Assembly: GCA_011322445.1 (NCBI GenBank)
Contig: DRMV01000049.1
Location: 1-44,019, forward strand
DNA: 44,019 nucleotides
From: Chloroflexota bacterium
GTDB taxonomy: Bacteria; Chloroflexota; Anaerolineae; Anaerolineales; DRMV01
Reading direction: 5' to 3'
Under the pieces are notes generated by a model. The model was given only the letters and a program-made list of their open reading frames with translations. It did no database searches and was not told the origin of the DNA. Each line of letters begins with the position of its first letter. The first letter of the stretch is position 1. The translations under genes were made by a program, and so were the position numbers. Positions 1 to 8,099 of the stretch are shown piece by piece.

Positions 1-153
1 ACACCCACTCCAACCCCCCCCAGCCCCACGCCGACCAACACCCCCACACCGGTGCCCCCCACGGCCACACCCACACCGACCAACACGCCAACGCCTGCAC
101 CGCCAACCGACACCCCCACCCCCGTACCCCCAACCGACACCCCTACCCCCTGA
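1..153 (+). CDS. C-terminal end of a Thr/Pro-rich protein (partial, start outside window)
   Basis: The reading frame is open from base 1 to the TGA at 151-153 and encodes only a low-complexity tail built from TPTPTP, TNTPTP and PPTDTPTP units. Such tails are typical of extracytoplasmic or cell-wall spanning linkers; the LysM protein at 23713-24543 ends the same way. The functional domain lies upstream of the window, so no function can be given. The stop is 8 nt before the next start, and the GAGG that serves the next gene overlaps this stop, so the two genes are probably co-transcribed. Confidence 0.7.
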   Translation, partial: TPTPTPPSPTPTNTPTPVPPTATPTPTNTPTPAPPTDTPTPVPPTDTPTP

Positions 154-161
154 GGAACGCC

Positions 162-1226
162 ATGCCCATCGACCTTTCCGAATTCCTCCCCGAACTGCTG
201 CGCCAGCCTGGCCTTTCGGGCACCGAAGCGCCCGTGCGCGATTTCCTCGCCGCGCGCTGGCAGCCCCTCGCCGACGACCTGCTGGTTTCCCCCATTGGCA
301 CCCTGACCGCGCTGCGCCGCGGCAGCGCGCCCGAACCTCGCCCTCGCGTGCTCTTCGCCGCGCATATGGATACCATCGGCATGATGGTGAGCAAGGTGGA
401 AGGCGAATTCCTGCACATTGCGCCCATCGGCGGCCTCGACCCGCGCGTGCTCCCCGGCCAGGCCGTCACCGTGTTTACAGAAGGCGGCGCGCTGCCCGGC
501 CTGTTGGTGGCCCCGCCCGACCGCCTGCTGCCCCCCGAAATGCGCGGCAAGCCGGTGCCCCTCACCCACCTGTTGGTGGATACCGGCCTGAATGCCCGTC
601 AGGTGGCGCGGCGCGTGCGCGTCGGCGACCGCGTGGCCTTTGCCCAGCCGCCCGAAATGCTGGGCGAGGAAACCATCATGGGGCCAGGGCTGGACAATCG
701 GGCGTCGGTGGCCGCATTCACTTTAGCGCTGGAAGCCATGCAAGGCCGCACGCCCGCGTGGGATGTGTACTTCTCCGCCACGGTGCAGGAAGAGGAAACC
801 CTGGGCGGCGCGCAGACCATTGCCTACGAACTGCGCCCCGATGTGGCCGTGGCCGTGGATGTCAGTTTTGCCACCGGCCCCGGCGTGGGCGAGGCCAAAG
901 GTTTCCCCCTGGGCGAGGGCATTTTGCTGGGCTTTGGCCCTAACATTCACCCCAAAGTGCACGCGGCCGTCAAGGCCGTGGCCGAGCGTCTGGAAATCCC
1001 CTACCATGTGGAATACCTGCCCACGCATTCCGGCACCGACGCGATGGCATTGCAAGTCGCGGCTGCGGGCGCGGCCAGCATGGTGGTCAGCATCCCGCTG
1101 CGCTACATGCACACGCCGGTGGAAATGGTGTCGCTGAAAGACATCCGCCGCGCCGCCCGCCTGCTGGCCGAGTTTGCCCTCAGCCTCGCGGGCGAAGCCG
1201 AAAACCTCACCACCTGGGAAGCATGA
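162..1226 (+). CDS. M42 family metallopeptidase (paralogue 1)
   Basis: A 354-residue protein of the M42 (glutamyl aminopeptidase / deblocking aminopeptidase / former endoglucanase M) family. These are cytosolic co-catalytic dimetal enzymes that form dodecameric TET particles and trim peptides. Visible metal and catalytic positions: AAHMDT (His68, Asp70), GLDNR (Asp178), VQEEE (Glu210/Glu211), AVDVS (Asp233) and YMHTP (His317). It is the most divergent of three M42 copies in the window, with LDNR where the others have LDDR and an EEETLGG loop instead of EEVGLRG. The ATG at 162 has GAGG six bases upstream. Family assignment is firm; substrate preference cannot be read from sequence. Confidence 0.93.
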   Translation: MPIDLSEFLPELLRQPGLSGTEAPVRDFLAARWQPLADDLLVSPIGTLTALRRGSAPEPRPRVLFAAHMDTIGMMVSKVEGEFLHIAPIGGLDPRVLPGQAVTVFTEGGALPGLLVAPPDRLLPPEMRGKPVPLTHLLVDTGLNARQVARRVRVGDRVAFAQPPEMLGEETIMGPGLDNRASVAAFTLALEAMQGRTPAWDVYFSATVQEEETLGGAQTIAYELRPDVAVAVDVSFATGPGVGEAKGFPLGEGILLGFGPNIHPKVHAAVKAVAERLEIPYHVEYLPTHSGTDAMALQVAAAGAASMVVSIPLRYMHTPVEMVSLKDIRRAARLLAEFALSLAGEAENLTTWEA

Positions 1227-1229
1227 ACG

Positions 1230-1547
1230 ATGATCATACGCATGTGGCACGGGCGCGTGCCAACCGAAAAAGCCGCGGCCTATCGCGCTTTTCTCAACGC
1301 GCGGGCCATTCCCGATTACCAATCAGTGCCCGGCAACCTGGGCGTGTACATTCTGGAACGCCCCGAAGGCGATGTGACCCACTTCATCACCCTGACCTAT
1401 TGGGAAAGCCTGGACGCCATTCGCGCCTTCGCCGGCGAAGATGTGGAAAAAGCGAAGTATTACCCTGAAGACAAGGACTATTTGCTGGAGTTCGAGCCGC
1501 GAGTGGTGCATTATGAGGTGGTGGGGCGGGCCTCGCACGAAGGATAG
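1230..1547 (+). CDS. Antibiotic biosynthesis monooxygenase (ABM)-fold protein
   Basis: A 105-residue small protein starting 3 nt after the M42 stop. The pattern MIIRMWHGRVP at the N-terminus, a central GV-YIL-ERPEGDVTHFITLTYW strand pair and a helix SLDAIRAFAG followed by a C-terminal strand with EPRVVHYEVV is that of the dimeric alpha/beta-barrel ABM superfamily. Members include cofactor-free monooxygenases, haem-degrading proteins and many proteins of unknown role. No haem ligand or cofactor site can be identified with confidence, so the activity is unknown. Tight spacing suggests co-transcription with the peptidase upstream. Confidence 0.75.
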   Translation: MIIRMWHGRVPTEKAAAYRAFLNARAIPDYQSVPGNLGVYILERPEGDVTHFITLTYWESLDAIRAFAGEDVEKAKYYPEDKDYLLEFEPRVVHYEVVGRASHEG

Positions 1548-1551
1548 CGGA

Positions 1552-2181
1552 ATGCCTAACAGGTTGATCAGCGGCGAATGGGAAGCAGCTTTTCTTCACC
1601 TTTTCCACCAGGCTGAGGCGGAATTTGTCATGGTTTCCCCTTTCCTCGGGCGTGAGCCGGTGGAAGCCCTCCGTGATGCACTCTGCCGACGGGAACAAGG
1701 TGAGCGAATTCGCGTCCGTTGCGTTGTGAACTGTTCCTCGGACCATTTGCTGGACGGGAGTGTAGATAGCGAGGCGATGGCGTTGCTGGCAAAAGATTGC
1801 CCGCAGGCCGATATTTTCCACCTCGGTGGTTTACACGCCAAAGTGTACATTGCTGACCAAAAGACGGCATTGATTACCTCAGCAAATTTCACATGGAGCG
1901 GTTGGCGACGCAATCGTGAAGTCGGGGTCTGGCTGGAAGAACCCAATATGGTGCGTGAAGCGTATCAGTGGGTAAGTGCCATTCAGGAAATCAGCACGCC
2001 CCTGGAACCTGGAAGAGGAAGATTTAAGCCGATTAGTTCGGCTAAGTGGAGGGTTGGCAAAACAGCGACGCCACACACTTTCCAAAGAACAAAAGGCCAG
2101 TGCGGCCTCAATACAAGAAGTTCTGATACGGGCACGTTTGCGCTCTCTACAGGCGGCACGGCCAACAGGGAAGAACATTAG
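1552..2181 (+). CDS. PLD-like nuclease domain protein, N-terminal part of a frameshifted gene
   Basis: Starts at ATG 1552 with AAGGA seven bases upstream, just after the ABM-like gene. The first 150 or so residues form a phospholipase D-like domain: the conserved HAKVYIAD (HxKxxxxD) motif followed by LITSANFTWSG, as in PLD-type nucleases and restriction or repair enzymes. After about residue 150 the frame turns into unconvincing sequence (PLEPGRGRFKPISSAKW and so on) until the TAG at 2179-2181, while a sensible coding frame resumes at +1 (see next entry). A CCCC run at 1999-2002 is the most likely site of a one-base insertion; removing one C gives a continuous protein of about 305 residues. 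Base composition is less GC-rich than the flanking peptidases, suggesting acquired DNA. The true state could be a pseudogene or an assembly/sequencing error. Confidence 0.7.
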   Translation: MPNRLISGEWEAAFLHLFHQAEAEFVMVSPFLGREPVEALRDALCRREQGERIRVRCVVNCSSDHLLDGSVDSEAMALLAKDCPQADIFHLGGLHAKVYIADQKTALITSANFTWSGWRRNREVGVWLEEPNMVREAYQWVSAIQEISTPLEPGRGRFKPISSAKWRVGKTATPHTFQRTKGQCGLNTRSSDTGTFALSTGGTANREEH

Positions 2182-2470
2182 GCCATTCCCATCTTCCACG
2201 AGCGAAAACCGCATTTTTGCCTCAACCATTTTGTACCTGTTGCAGACACAAGGGCCTTTAACGACTCGGGAGCTGCATCCGCTTATTCAGGCATTACACC
2301 CTGAGCTTTGTGATGATACAGTGGAGCGAATTATCAACGGTGTGCACTTTGGTAAACGTTGGAAGCACATGGTTCGTAACGCACAGCAGTACCTCAAACG
2401 CACAGGGCAAATTAATTATGACCCACACACGCGAAAGTGGGCTGTAGCTCAACTTCCGCAGAACGATTGA
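1976..2470 (+). CDS. C-terminal part of the frameshifted PLD-like gene (winged-helix-like tail)
   Basis: This frame (+1 relative to the PLD-like part) becomes convincing from about 2010, with NLEEEDLSRLVRLSGG onward, and runs to the TGA at 2468-2470. The last 80 residues (ILYLLQTQGPLTTRELHPLI, then CDDTVERI, WKHMVRNAQQYLKRTG, and WAV) look like a winged helix related to Mrr-N or restriction-enzyme accessory domains. The GTG at 1976 could in principle start an independent overlapping gene, but there is no good Shine-Dalgarno sequence, and the first 15 or so residues do not look like a protein start. I therefore read it as the second half of the upstream gene. Confidence 0.6.
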   Translation: MPFRKSARPWNLEEEDLSRLVRLSGGLAKQRRHTLSKEQKASAASIQEVLIRARLRSLQAARPTGKNIRPFPSSTSENRIFASTILYLLQTQGPLTTRELHPLIQALHPELCDDTVERIINGVHFGKRWKHMVRNAQQYLKRTGQINYDPHTRKWAVAQLPQND

Positions 2471-2516
2471 CCAACCCTGTTGCAGTAATAGATAAAATTT
2501 CTTGCAGGAGGCCACC

Positions 2517-3584
2517 TTGTCCTTGTCTGACTTTCCCCCCTTCGGCGCGCGCCAAACTCGCCTGCTGCAACGCCTCACCGAGGCTGTGGCGGTTTCCAGC
2601 GATGAGGGCGCGGTGCGCAAAATCGTGCTGGAACACGTCCGCCCGCTGGCCGATGAGGTGCGCGTGGACGCCCTCGGCAACGTCCTCGCGAGCAAGCGCG
2701 GCACGGCTTCCCGCCGCCTGCGGGTGATGGTTGCCGCGCACATGGACGAAATCGGCTTCATGCTCACCCACGACGAGGGCAAAGGGCTCTTTCGCTTCGG
2801 GAAGGTGGGCGGCATTGACACACGCAACATTTTGGGCAAGGCGGTGTGGGTCGGCCCGGAACGCATCCCCGGCGTGATTGGCATGACGCCCATCCACCTC
2901 ACCACGCGGGAAAGCCGCCAGCGCGTGCCCGAGCTGGACACGCTACGCATCGACGTCGGCCCGGAAAACGCGGGCAAGGTCAAACCCGGCATGCGCGCCA
3001 CCTTCGCCACGCCGTTCACCCGCACCGGCGCGAGCATCCGCGCCAAAGCCCTCGACGATCGCTTCGGCGTGGCCTTGTTGATTGAACTGCTGCGCCACGC
3101 GCCGGAAAATATCGACCTGCTGGCCGCCTTCACCGTGCAAGAGGAAGTCGGTCTGCGCGGGGCCAAAGTGGCCGCCTTTGCCCTGGAGCCCGACCTCGCC
3201 TTTGCGCTGGATTGCACCCACGCCCTCGACCTGCCCACCGACGACGGCGAACCCAACACCCGCTACAACACCCGCTTAGGCCACGGGCCGGCCATTTACA
3301 TCGCGGACCGCGCCACCCTCTCCGACCCGCGGCTGATTCAGCACCTGGTGGAAACCGCAGAGGCTGAAGGGCTGCCCTACCAGTTCCGGCAGGCAGGCGG
3401 CGGGGCAACCGATGCAGGCGTCATCCACAAACAACGCGGCGGCATTCCCACCGTGTCGGTTTCCACCCCCGCGCGCTACTTGCATTCCCCGGCTTCCATC
3501 GCCCGCATAGACGACTGGAAGCACACTTTCTACCTTGTGCTGGCCGCTTTGCGGCGGCTGACGCCGGAGGTGGTGCGTGGATAA
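2517..3584 (+). CDS. M42 family metallopeptidase (paralogue 2)
   Basis: A 355-residue M42 aminopeptidase. Metal and catalytic signatures are all present: AAHMDEIG (His75, Asp77), KALDDR, VQEEVGLRG, ALDCTHA and RYLHSP. The start is TTG 2517, chosen because AGGAG lies six bases upstream; a TTG at 2502 in the same frame would lie upstream of that site. It contains a VGPE/PGVIG insertion region typical of the family's dimerisation/PDZ-like domain (residues 85-180). Its stop overlaps the following GTG start by 8 nt, so the toxin-antitoxin pair downstream is translationally coupled to it. Confidence 0.92.
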   Translation: MSLSDFPPFGARQTRLLQRLTEAVAVSSDEGAVRKIVLEHVRPLADEVRVDALGNVLASKRGTASRRLRVMVAAHMDEIGFMLTHDEGKGLFRFGKVGGIDTRNILGKAVWVGPERIPGVIGMTPIHLTTRESRQRVPELDTLRIDVGPENAGKVKPGMRATFATPFTRTGASIRAKALDDRFGVALLIELLRHAPENIDLLAAFTVQEEVGLRGAKVAAFALEPDLAFALDCTHALDLPTDDGEPNTRYNTRLGHGPAIYIADRATLSDPRLIQHLVETAEAEGLPYQFRQAGGGATDAGVIHKQRGGIPTVSVSTPARYLHSPASIARIDDWKHTFYLVLAALRRLTPEVVRG

Positions 3585-3996
3585 AACTGCCGAGGCTCTT
3601 GACCTGTTGGCGTTGTCAGCCGTCTTCCACCGCTACCCCGAAATTTTGGCGGTGTACCTTTTTGGCTCTTACGCCGATGGGACGGCGCGCGCCGACAGCG
3701 ACATCGACCTTGGCATCCTGCCGCGCACGCCCGACTTCCACAACCGCCTGCTGGATTTACTCACCGACCTCACCAAAGCAGGTTTTGACCGCGTGGACAT
3801 CGTTTTCTTAGACCAGGCCGACCTTACCACGCGCTACGAGATCGTTCGCCGCAACACTTTGCTCTACGCCGCGCCCGATTTTCACCACGGTGATTACTTC
3901 TCGCGCACCCTGCGGGAGTATTGGGATTTTGAGCCTTACCTGCGCGTTGCCCGGGAAGCGTACAAGGAGAGATTGCTCCATGATGGTACGCCGTGA
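3577..3996 (+). CDS. mntA: MntA-type nucleotidyltransferase antitoxin
   Basis: A 139-residue minimal nucleotidyltransferase with the full signature GSYADGTARADSDIDL (residues about 29-44) and a third acidic strand at RVDIVFLD. In type VII systems MntA AMPylates its partner HepT and neutralises it; here the HepT gene follows with a short overlap, supporting that role. The start is GTG 3577, six bases after GGAGG at 3566-3570, inside the end of the M42 gene. The C-terminus YWDFEPYLRVAREAYKERL is the usual helical tail. Confidence in the pair is high; activity is inferred from the family. Confidence 0.88.
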   Translation: MDKTAEALDLLALSAVFHRYPEILAVYLFGSYADGTARADSDIDLGILPRTPDFHNRLLDLLTDLTKAGFDRVDIVFLDQADLTTRYEIVRRNTLLYAAPDFHHGDYFSRTLREYWDFEPYLRVAREAYKERLLHDGTP

Positions 3997-4396
3997 AGTT
4001 ATTCGCAAGCGGCTTCAGCGACTGGAAGAATACCTTCGGGTGCTTGAGACGCTTGCGGGTTATTCGGAAGCCGAGTTTTTGGCCTCTCCTGAGCGCTATG
4101 GCAGTGCAGAGCGCTTCTTGCAGCTTGCCATTGAAGCCACAATAGACATTGGTAACCACATCATTGCCGACTTGCAACTGGGACAGGTAGAGGTTTCCCG
4201 CGATGTGGCTTATTTGCTCGCGGACGCCGGCAAAATATCCCCTGAATTGCGAGAAACATGGACTCGGATGATAGGTTTCCGCAACATTCTGGTGCATGAT
4301 TATCTGGACATTGACCGCCGCATTGTGTACGAGGTGCTACAAAACCACCTTGACGATTTGCGCCTGCTTATGCAGACCTTTGCTACTTTCCTGTAA
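3980..4396 (+). CDS. hepT: HepT-type HEPN ribonuclease toxin
   Basis: A 138-residue, mainly helical HEPN protein. The RNase motif with the AMPylation tyrosine is intact as RNILVHDY (Arg101, His106, Tyr108; Rx4HxY). HepT toxins cleave RNA and are silenced when MntA adds AMP groups to the tyrosine. ATG 3980 is preceded by AAGGAGA with 9 bases spacing; a second ATG at 3983 is possible. It overlaps the mntA stop by 17 nt. The pair lies between two M42 peptidase genes on the same strand. Confidence 0.88.
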   Translation: MMVRREVIRKRLQRLEEYLRVLETLAGYSEAEFLASPERYGSAERFLQLAIEATIDIGNHIIADLQLGQVEVSRDVAYLLADAGKISPELRETWTRMIGFRNILVHDYLDIDRRIVYEVLQNHLDDLRLLMQTFATFL

Positions 4397-4426
4397 CCTC
4401 TTTCACCAACCATTCGCGAGGTAACG

Positions 4427-5416
4427 ATGAAACAACTTTTGCAACAACTTACCCAAATCCCCGGCCCTTCGGGCTACGAGCACCAGATCCGCGATGCCAT
4501 CCGCGATTTAGTGGCCGATTTTGCCGACGAAATCACCACCGACGCCCTGGGCAACCTCATCGTGCGCAAGGGCGCCAAAGGCCAGGGCAAGCGCATTATG
4601 CTGGCCGCGCACATGGACGAAATCGGCGTGATGGTTTCCCACATCGACGAAAACGGCTTTGCCCGCTTCGCGCCCATCGGCGGCGTGCGCCCGGCGTATT
4701 GCCTCGGCGGACGCGTGCGCTTCCTCAATGGCCGCGTCGGCATCATCAACCAGGAAAAGACCGCCGACCCCGCCAAAACGCCTTCTCTCGACCAGATGTT
4801 CATTGACCTGGGCGACACCGGCCACGGCATCCAGGTGGGCGACGTCGCGGCTTTCGACCGCACGTTCGAAGATTTGGGCGCCTGTGTAGTTTCCAAAGCC
4901 CTGGATGACCGCGTGGGTGTGGCTGTGCTGATTCGCACACTGCAAAACCTGAAGAGCACGCCCCACGAGGTCTATTTCGTCTTCAGCGTTCAGGAAGAAG
5001 TGGGCGTGCGCGGTGCGACCACCGCGGCTTTCCACATTGCGCCCGATGTAGGCATTGCGGTGGACGTCACCGGCTGGGGCGACACGCCCAAAGTGCCGCC
5101 GATGGTGGATGTAAAACTGGGAGCGGGCCCGGCCATCAAAATCCGCGACGGCGGCATGCTGGCCGACCCGCGGGTAGTGCACTGGATGATTGCCGCCGCG
5201 GAAAAGGCCAAAATCCCCTACCAGCGGGAAGTGCTGCTTTCCGGCAGCACCGACGCACGCGCCATTCAACTCAGCCGCGCCGGTGTGCCCGCGGGCACGA
5301 TCTCCATCCCCTGCCGCTATGTGCACAGCCCCTCGGAGATGATCGACGTGCGCGATGCGGAAAACGCCGCCGCGCTCCTGGTGGCGCTGCTAAGCGAGAA
5401 GGAAATCGCGCTGTAA
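4427..5416 (+). CDS. M42 family metallopeptidase (paralogue 3)
   Basis: A 329-residue M42 aminopeptidase, the most canonical of the three. Motifs: AAHMDEIGVMVSHI (His62, Asp64), KALDDRVGVAV, VQEEVGVRGATTAA, AVDVTGW and YVHSPSEMID. IPGPSGYEHQIRD at the N-terminus is the standard family opening. GAGG lies five bases before the ATG. It ends about 100 nt before a perfect bidirectional terminator shared with cydB. Probably one of the subunits or isoforms of a TET-type peptidase set; whether the three paralogues assemble together cannot be judged. Confidence 0.94.
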   Translation: MKQLLQQLTQIPGPSGYEHQIRDAIRDLVADFADEITTDALGNLIVRKGAKGQGKRIMLAAHMDEIGVMVSHIDENGFARFAPIGGVRPAYCLGGRVRFLNGRVGIINQEKTADPAKTPSLDQMFIDLGDTGHGIQVGDVAAFDRTFEDLGACVVSKALDDRVGVAVLIRTLQNLKSTPHEVYFVFSVQEEVGVRGATTAAFHIAPDVGIAVDVTGWGDTPKVPPMVDVKLGAGPAIKIRDGGMLADPRVVHWMIAAAEKAKIPYQREVLLSGSTDARAIQLSRAGVPAGTISIPCRYVHSPSEMIDVRDAENAAALLVALLSEKEIAL

Positions 5417-5516
5417 CCCTGTGCACCTTGCCTTCCCCTTTCCCGCAAACGGCGTGCTCTGCCACTTCAACACTCGCGCTTCCACCCACGGTGCGCCAAA
5501 ACAGGGCCAAAACAAC

Positions 5517-5547
5517 AACGGCGGCCTCGCGATGAGGCCGCCGTTTT
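5517..5547. terminator. Bidirectional rho-independent terminator between M42 and cydB
   Basis: A perfect 12-bp inverted repeat (5517-5528 with 5534-5545) with a 5-nt loop, very GC-rich in the stem, ending in AACG/CGTTTT so that both strands have a short T run. It sits between two convergent genes. Confidence 0.85.
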
Positions 5548-5570
5548 CCCTTCCGAGTCGATGAACACCA

Positions 5571-6584
5571 TCAATAGGTCATCTCGTCCTTGGCGCTGAT
5601 GCGCTGGCGGAAGGTGTAATAAGTCCACCCCTGGTAAACCAGCACAATCGGCACCAACACCAGCGCCACCACCGTCATGATTTTCAACGTCGCCGGGCTG
5701 GCCGAAGCGTTGTAAATCGTCAGGTTATAGGCAGGGTCGGTGCTGGAAGGCATCACATTGGGGTAAAGCGCAGCGAAGAAGCCCGCCGTCACACCCAAGA
5801 TGGTCACGCCGCCAGCCCAGAAGGCCTTGAGCATGTCGCCTTTCTTGAGGAAGTAACCATCGAGCAACAGCGCAACCACTGCGATGCCCAGGAAGACCAG
5901 CGACAGCGTCAGATACTGGGCTTTGGAAAGCACTTCAGGGTAAGAGTAGAGCAAGAACAGCACGGCCACCACCAGCGTTGCCACCCACATGCGGTTGGCA
6001 ATGCGCGCGGCCTGCTTTTCCAGCCCGTTGGTGAGTTTCAGCGCCAGGTAAGTTGCACCGTGCATCAAGAAGAGCACCACGAAGGTAATGCCGCCCAGCA
6101 GGGCATAGGGGTTGAGCAGGTTGAAAAACCCACCAGTGTAGTGCATGTTGGCGTCAATCGGCACACCACGCACAATGTTGGCAATGGCCACACCCCACAG
6201 CAGGGCAGGGAGCAGGCTGCCAATCCAGATCAACCAGTCCCACGTGCTGCGCCAGCTTTCGCTTTCCTCTTTACTGCGGAACTCGAAGCCCACACCACGG
6301 AAAATCAGCGCCAGCAGCATCAGCACGAGGGGAATATAGAACCCGCTGAAGAGCGTCGCGTACCACTGCGGGAAGGAGGCAAACAGCGCCCCACCAGCGG
6401 TAATCATCCACACTTCGTTGCCGTCCCAGAAGGGGCCAATCGTATTGAGGATGGCCCGGCGTTCCTCATCGCGCTTGCCGAGGAAGGGGAGCAACATCCC
6501 CACGCCGTAGTCGAAGCCTTCCAGGAAGAAGAAGCCAATAAACAGCACGGTAATCAAAATAAACCAAAGGGTCTTGAGATCCAT
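5571..6584 (-). CDS. cydB: Cytochrome bd ubiquinol oxidase subunit II
   Basis: A 337-residue polytopic membrane protein with the CydB hallmarks: LEGFDYGVGMLLPF near the N-terminus, GPFWDGNEVWMITAGGALFA, FPQWYATLFSGFY and the late helix with PNVMPS. With CydA it forms the high-affinity terminal oxidase that reduces oxygen to water from quinol without pumping protons. The ATG at 6584 follows AGGAGG by 8 bases, and the gene begins 33 nt after the cydA stop, so the two are one operon. CydX is not recognisable nearby. The stop precedes the bidirectional terminator. Confidence 0.96.
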   Translation of the reverse strand: MDLKTLWFILITVLFIGFFFLEGFDYGVGMLLPFLGKRDEERRAILNTIGPFWDGNEVWMITAGGALFASFPQWYATLFSGFYIPLVLMLLALIFRGVGFEFRSKEESESWRSTWDWLIWIGSLLPALLWGVAIANIVRGVPIDANMHYTGGFFNLLNPYALLGGITFVVLFLMHGATYLALKLTNGLEKQAARIANRMWVATLVVAVLFLLYSYPEVLSKAQYLTLSLVFLGIAVVALLLDGYFLKKGDMLKAFWAGGVTILGVTAGFFAALYPNVMPSSTDPAYNLTIYNASASPATLKIMTVVALVLVPIVLVYQGWTYYTFRQRISAKDEMTY

Positions 6585-6617
6585 GGCTAAACCTCCTAAG
6601 AAACGGAGCCGCGTGGC

Positions 6618-7982
6618 TTAGTCGGCCGCCGCGGGAGTTTGGGCCGGCGCAGCGTGCAGGTGCTTCACCACCAGTTTGACCCCTACATAGGTGAGCACGA
6701 TATACACCACGCCCAGGCTCAACAGCGAAAAGAGCACTTCGCCACCGCTCACGACCGAGGCGGGCGACACACCATCTTTCGTCCTCAGCAAGCCGTATAC
6801 CACCCACGGCTGGCGGCCAATTTCGGCCATCATCCACCCCGTCGTCGAGGCGAGGTAAGGCAACAAAATCGACCACACCATGACCTTGGCAAACCACGGC
6901 TTCTCAGCCATCGAAATGCCCTTGATGTTCAAATACCACAGGTAGAGCAACAGCAACAGCATCAAGCCCCCAGAATACACCATCAAGCGGAACGACCAAT
7001 AAGTCACACCCACCGGCGGGATGTAATCGCCGGGGCCGTATTTGGCTTCCATCTTCTTTTGCACTTCGTCAATGCCTTCGACCTTGCTGTGGAAGTCCCC
7101 ATACGAAAGGTAGCTCAAGAAAGCAGGAATGCGGATATCAAGGTGGTTGGTCTGCGTCTTTTCGTCAGGAATGGCGAAAAACGAGAAGTGCGCCGGCTGT
7201 TCGGAATGCCAGAGCGCCTCCGCGGCGGCCATCTTGGAAGGCTGCTCCCGCACGAGGAACTGCCCCTGGAAGTGCCCCACGGTCATCACCAGAATGACGC
7301 CGATGAGGCCGTAGATCGTCGCCCAGCGCACCGAGAGGTCCAGCATGGCTTTGTCGCCGCGCTTGATGAGGTAAAGGTAAGCGCTCAAGCCAATGACCAC
7401 AAAAGCCGCCGTGGTCATGCCGGCAAAGAACACATGCGGGAACTGGTAGAGCACATTGGTGTTCGTCGCCACCTCGGCAAAATTCTTCATGATCACGCCG
7501 TGCTCCCCCATCGTGTAACCGGTCGGGCGCTGCATGAACGAATTGGCGATCAAAATCCAAATTGCAGAGAGGTTCGAGCCAATGGCCGTCAACCACAGCA
7601 CCGTGGCATGCACCTTCGGCGAGAGCTTGTCCCACCCGAAAATCCACACACCGATGAAAGTAGATTCCAGGTAGAAAGCCAGCAAGGCTTCCACAGCCAA
7701 CGGCGCGCCGAAGATGTCGCCCATGAAGCGGGCGTACTCCGACCAGTTCAGGCCAAACTGGAATTCCTGAACAATGCCGGAAACCACGCCCAGGGCAAAG
7801 TTAATCAGAAACACCTTGCCCCAAAACTTCACGGCATCCCGGTACACCTCTTTCCCCGTCCGCACGTAGGCGGTTTCCATAATCGCCAGCAGAATGGAAA
7901 TGCCCAACGTCAACGGTACGAAGAAGAAGTGAATGATGGTGAGGATGGCAAACTGCCACCGAGCCAAAGCAAGTGGGTTCAT
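6618..7982 (-). CDS. cydA: Cytochrome bd ubiquinol oxidase subunit I
   Basis: A 454-residue haem-binding subunit. The start is the ATG at 7982 (MNPLALARWQFA), preceded by AGGAGG at 7989-7994. The first helix has the conserved His in ILTIIHFFFVPLTLG (b595 ligand by family knowledge), and YQFPHVFFAG carries the b558 His. The Q-loop region (about residues 245-310) is of the short type, without the C-terminal insertion seen in E. coli. Located between an Rrf2 regulator upstream and cydB downstream on the same strand, consistent with oxygen- or NO-responsive expression. Confidence 0.96.
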   Translation of the reverse strand: MNPLALARWQFAILTIIHFFFVPLTLGISILLAIMETAYVRTGKEVYRDAVKFWGKVFLINFALGVVSGIVQEFQFGLNWSEYARFMGDIFGAPLAVEALLAFYLESTFIGVWIFGWDKLSPKVHATVLWLTAIGSNLSAIWILIANSFMQRPTGYTMGEHGVIMKNFAEVATNTNVLYQFPHVFFAGMTTAAFVVIGLSAYLYLIKRGDKAMLDLSVRWATIYGLIGVILVMTVGHFQGQFLVREQPSKMAAAEALWHSEQPAHFSFFAIPDEKTQTNHLDIRIPAFLSYLSYGDFHSKVEGIDEVQKKMEAKYGPGDYIPPVGVTYWSFRLMVYSGGLMLLLLLYLWYLNIKGISMAEKPWFAKVMVWSILLPYLASTTGWMMAEIGRQPWVVYGLLRTKDGVSPASVVSGGEVLFSLLSLGVVYIVLTYVGVKLVVKHLHAAPAQTPAAAD

Positions 7983-8061
7983 CTGAAACCTCCTAACGAT
8001 GCCAGGATGTGGGCGCCACCACACGCCCAAAAGAGAGATAGAAGGTGCTCCTCACACAAAC

Positions 8062-8091
8062 GGCGTCCGTGTGGCCCGCACGGCCAACGCC
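8062..8091. other. Potential hairpin between the Rrf2 gene and cydA
   Basis: A two-part inverted repeat: GGCGT (8062-8066) with ACGCC (8087-8091), and TGGCC (8072-8076) with GGCCA (8082-8086). It lies in the 117-nt gap separating the regulator stop (8100) from the cydA start (7982). It could be an RNA processing or partial termination structure or an operator; no T run follows, so it is not a typical terminator. Confidence 0.3.
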
Positions 8092-8099
8092 GAACCACC

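Noticed and set aside
2294-3259. 321-residue frame on the minus strand
   Set aside because: Covers the M42 paralogue 2 and the end of the PLD-like gene in antisense; Ser/Arg-rich shadow.
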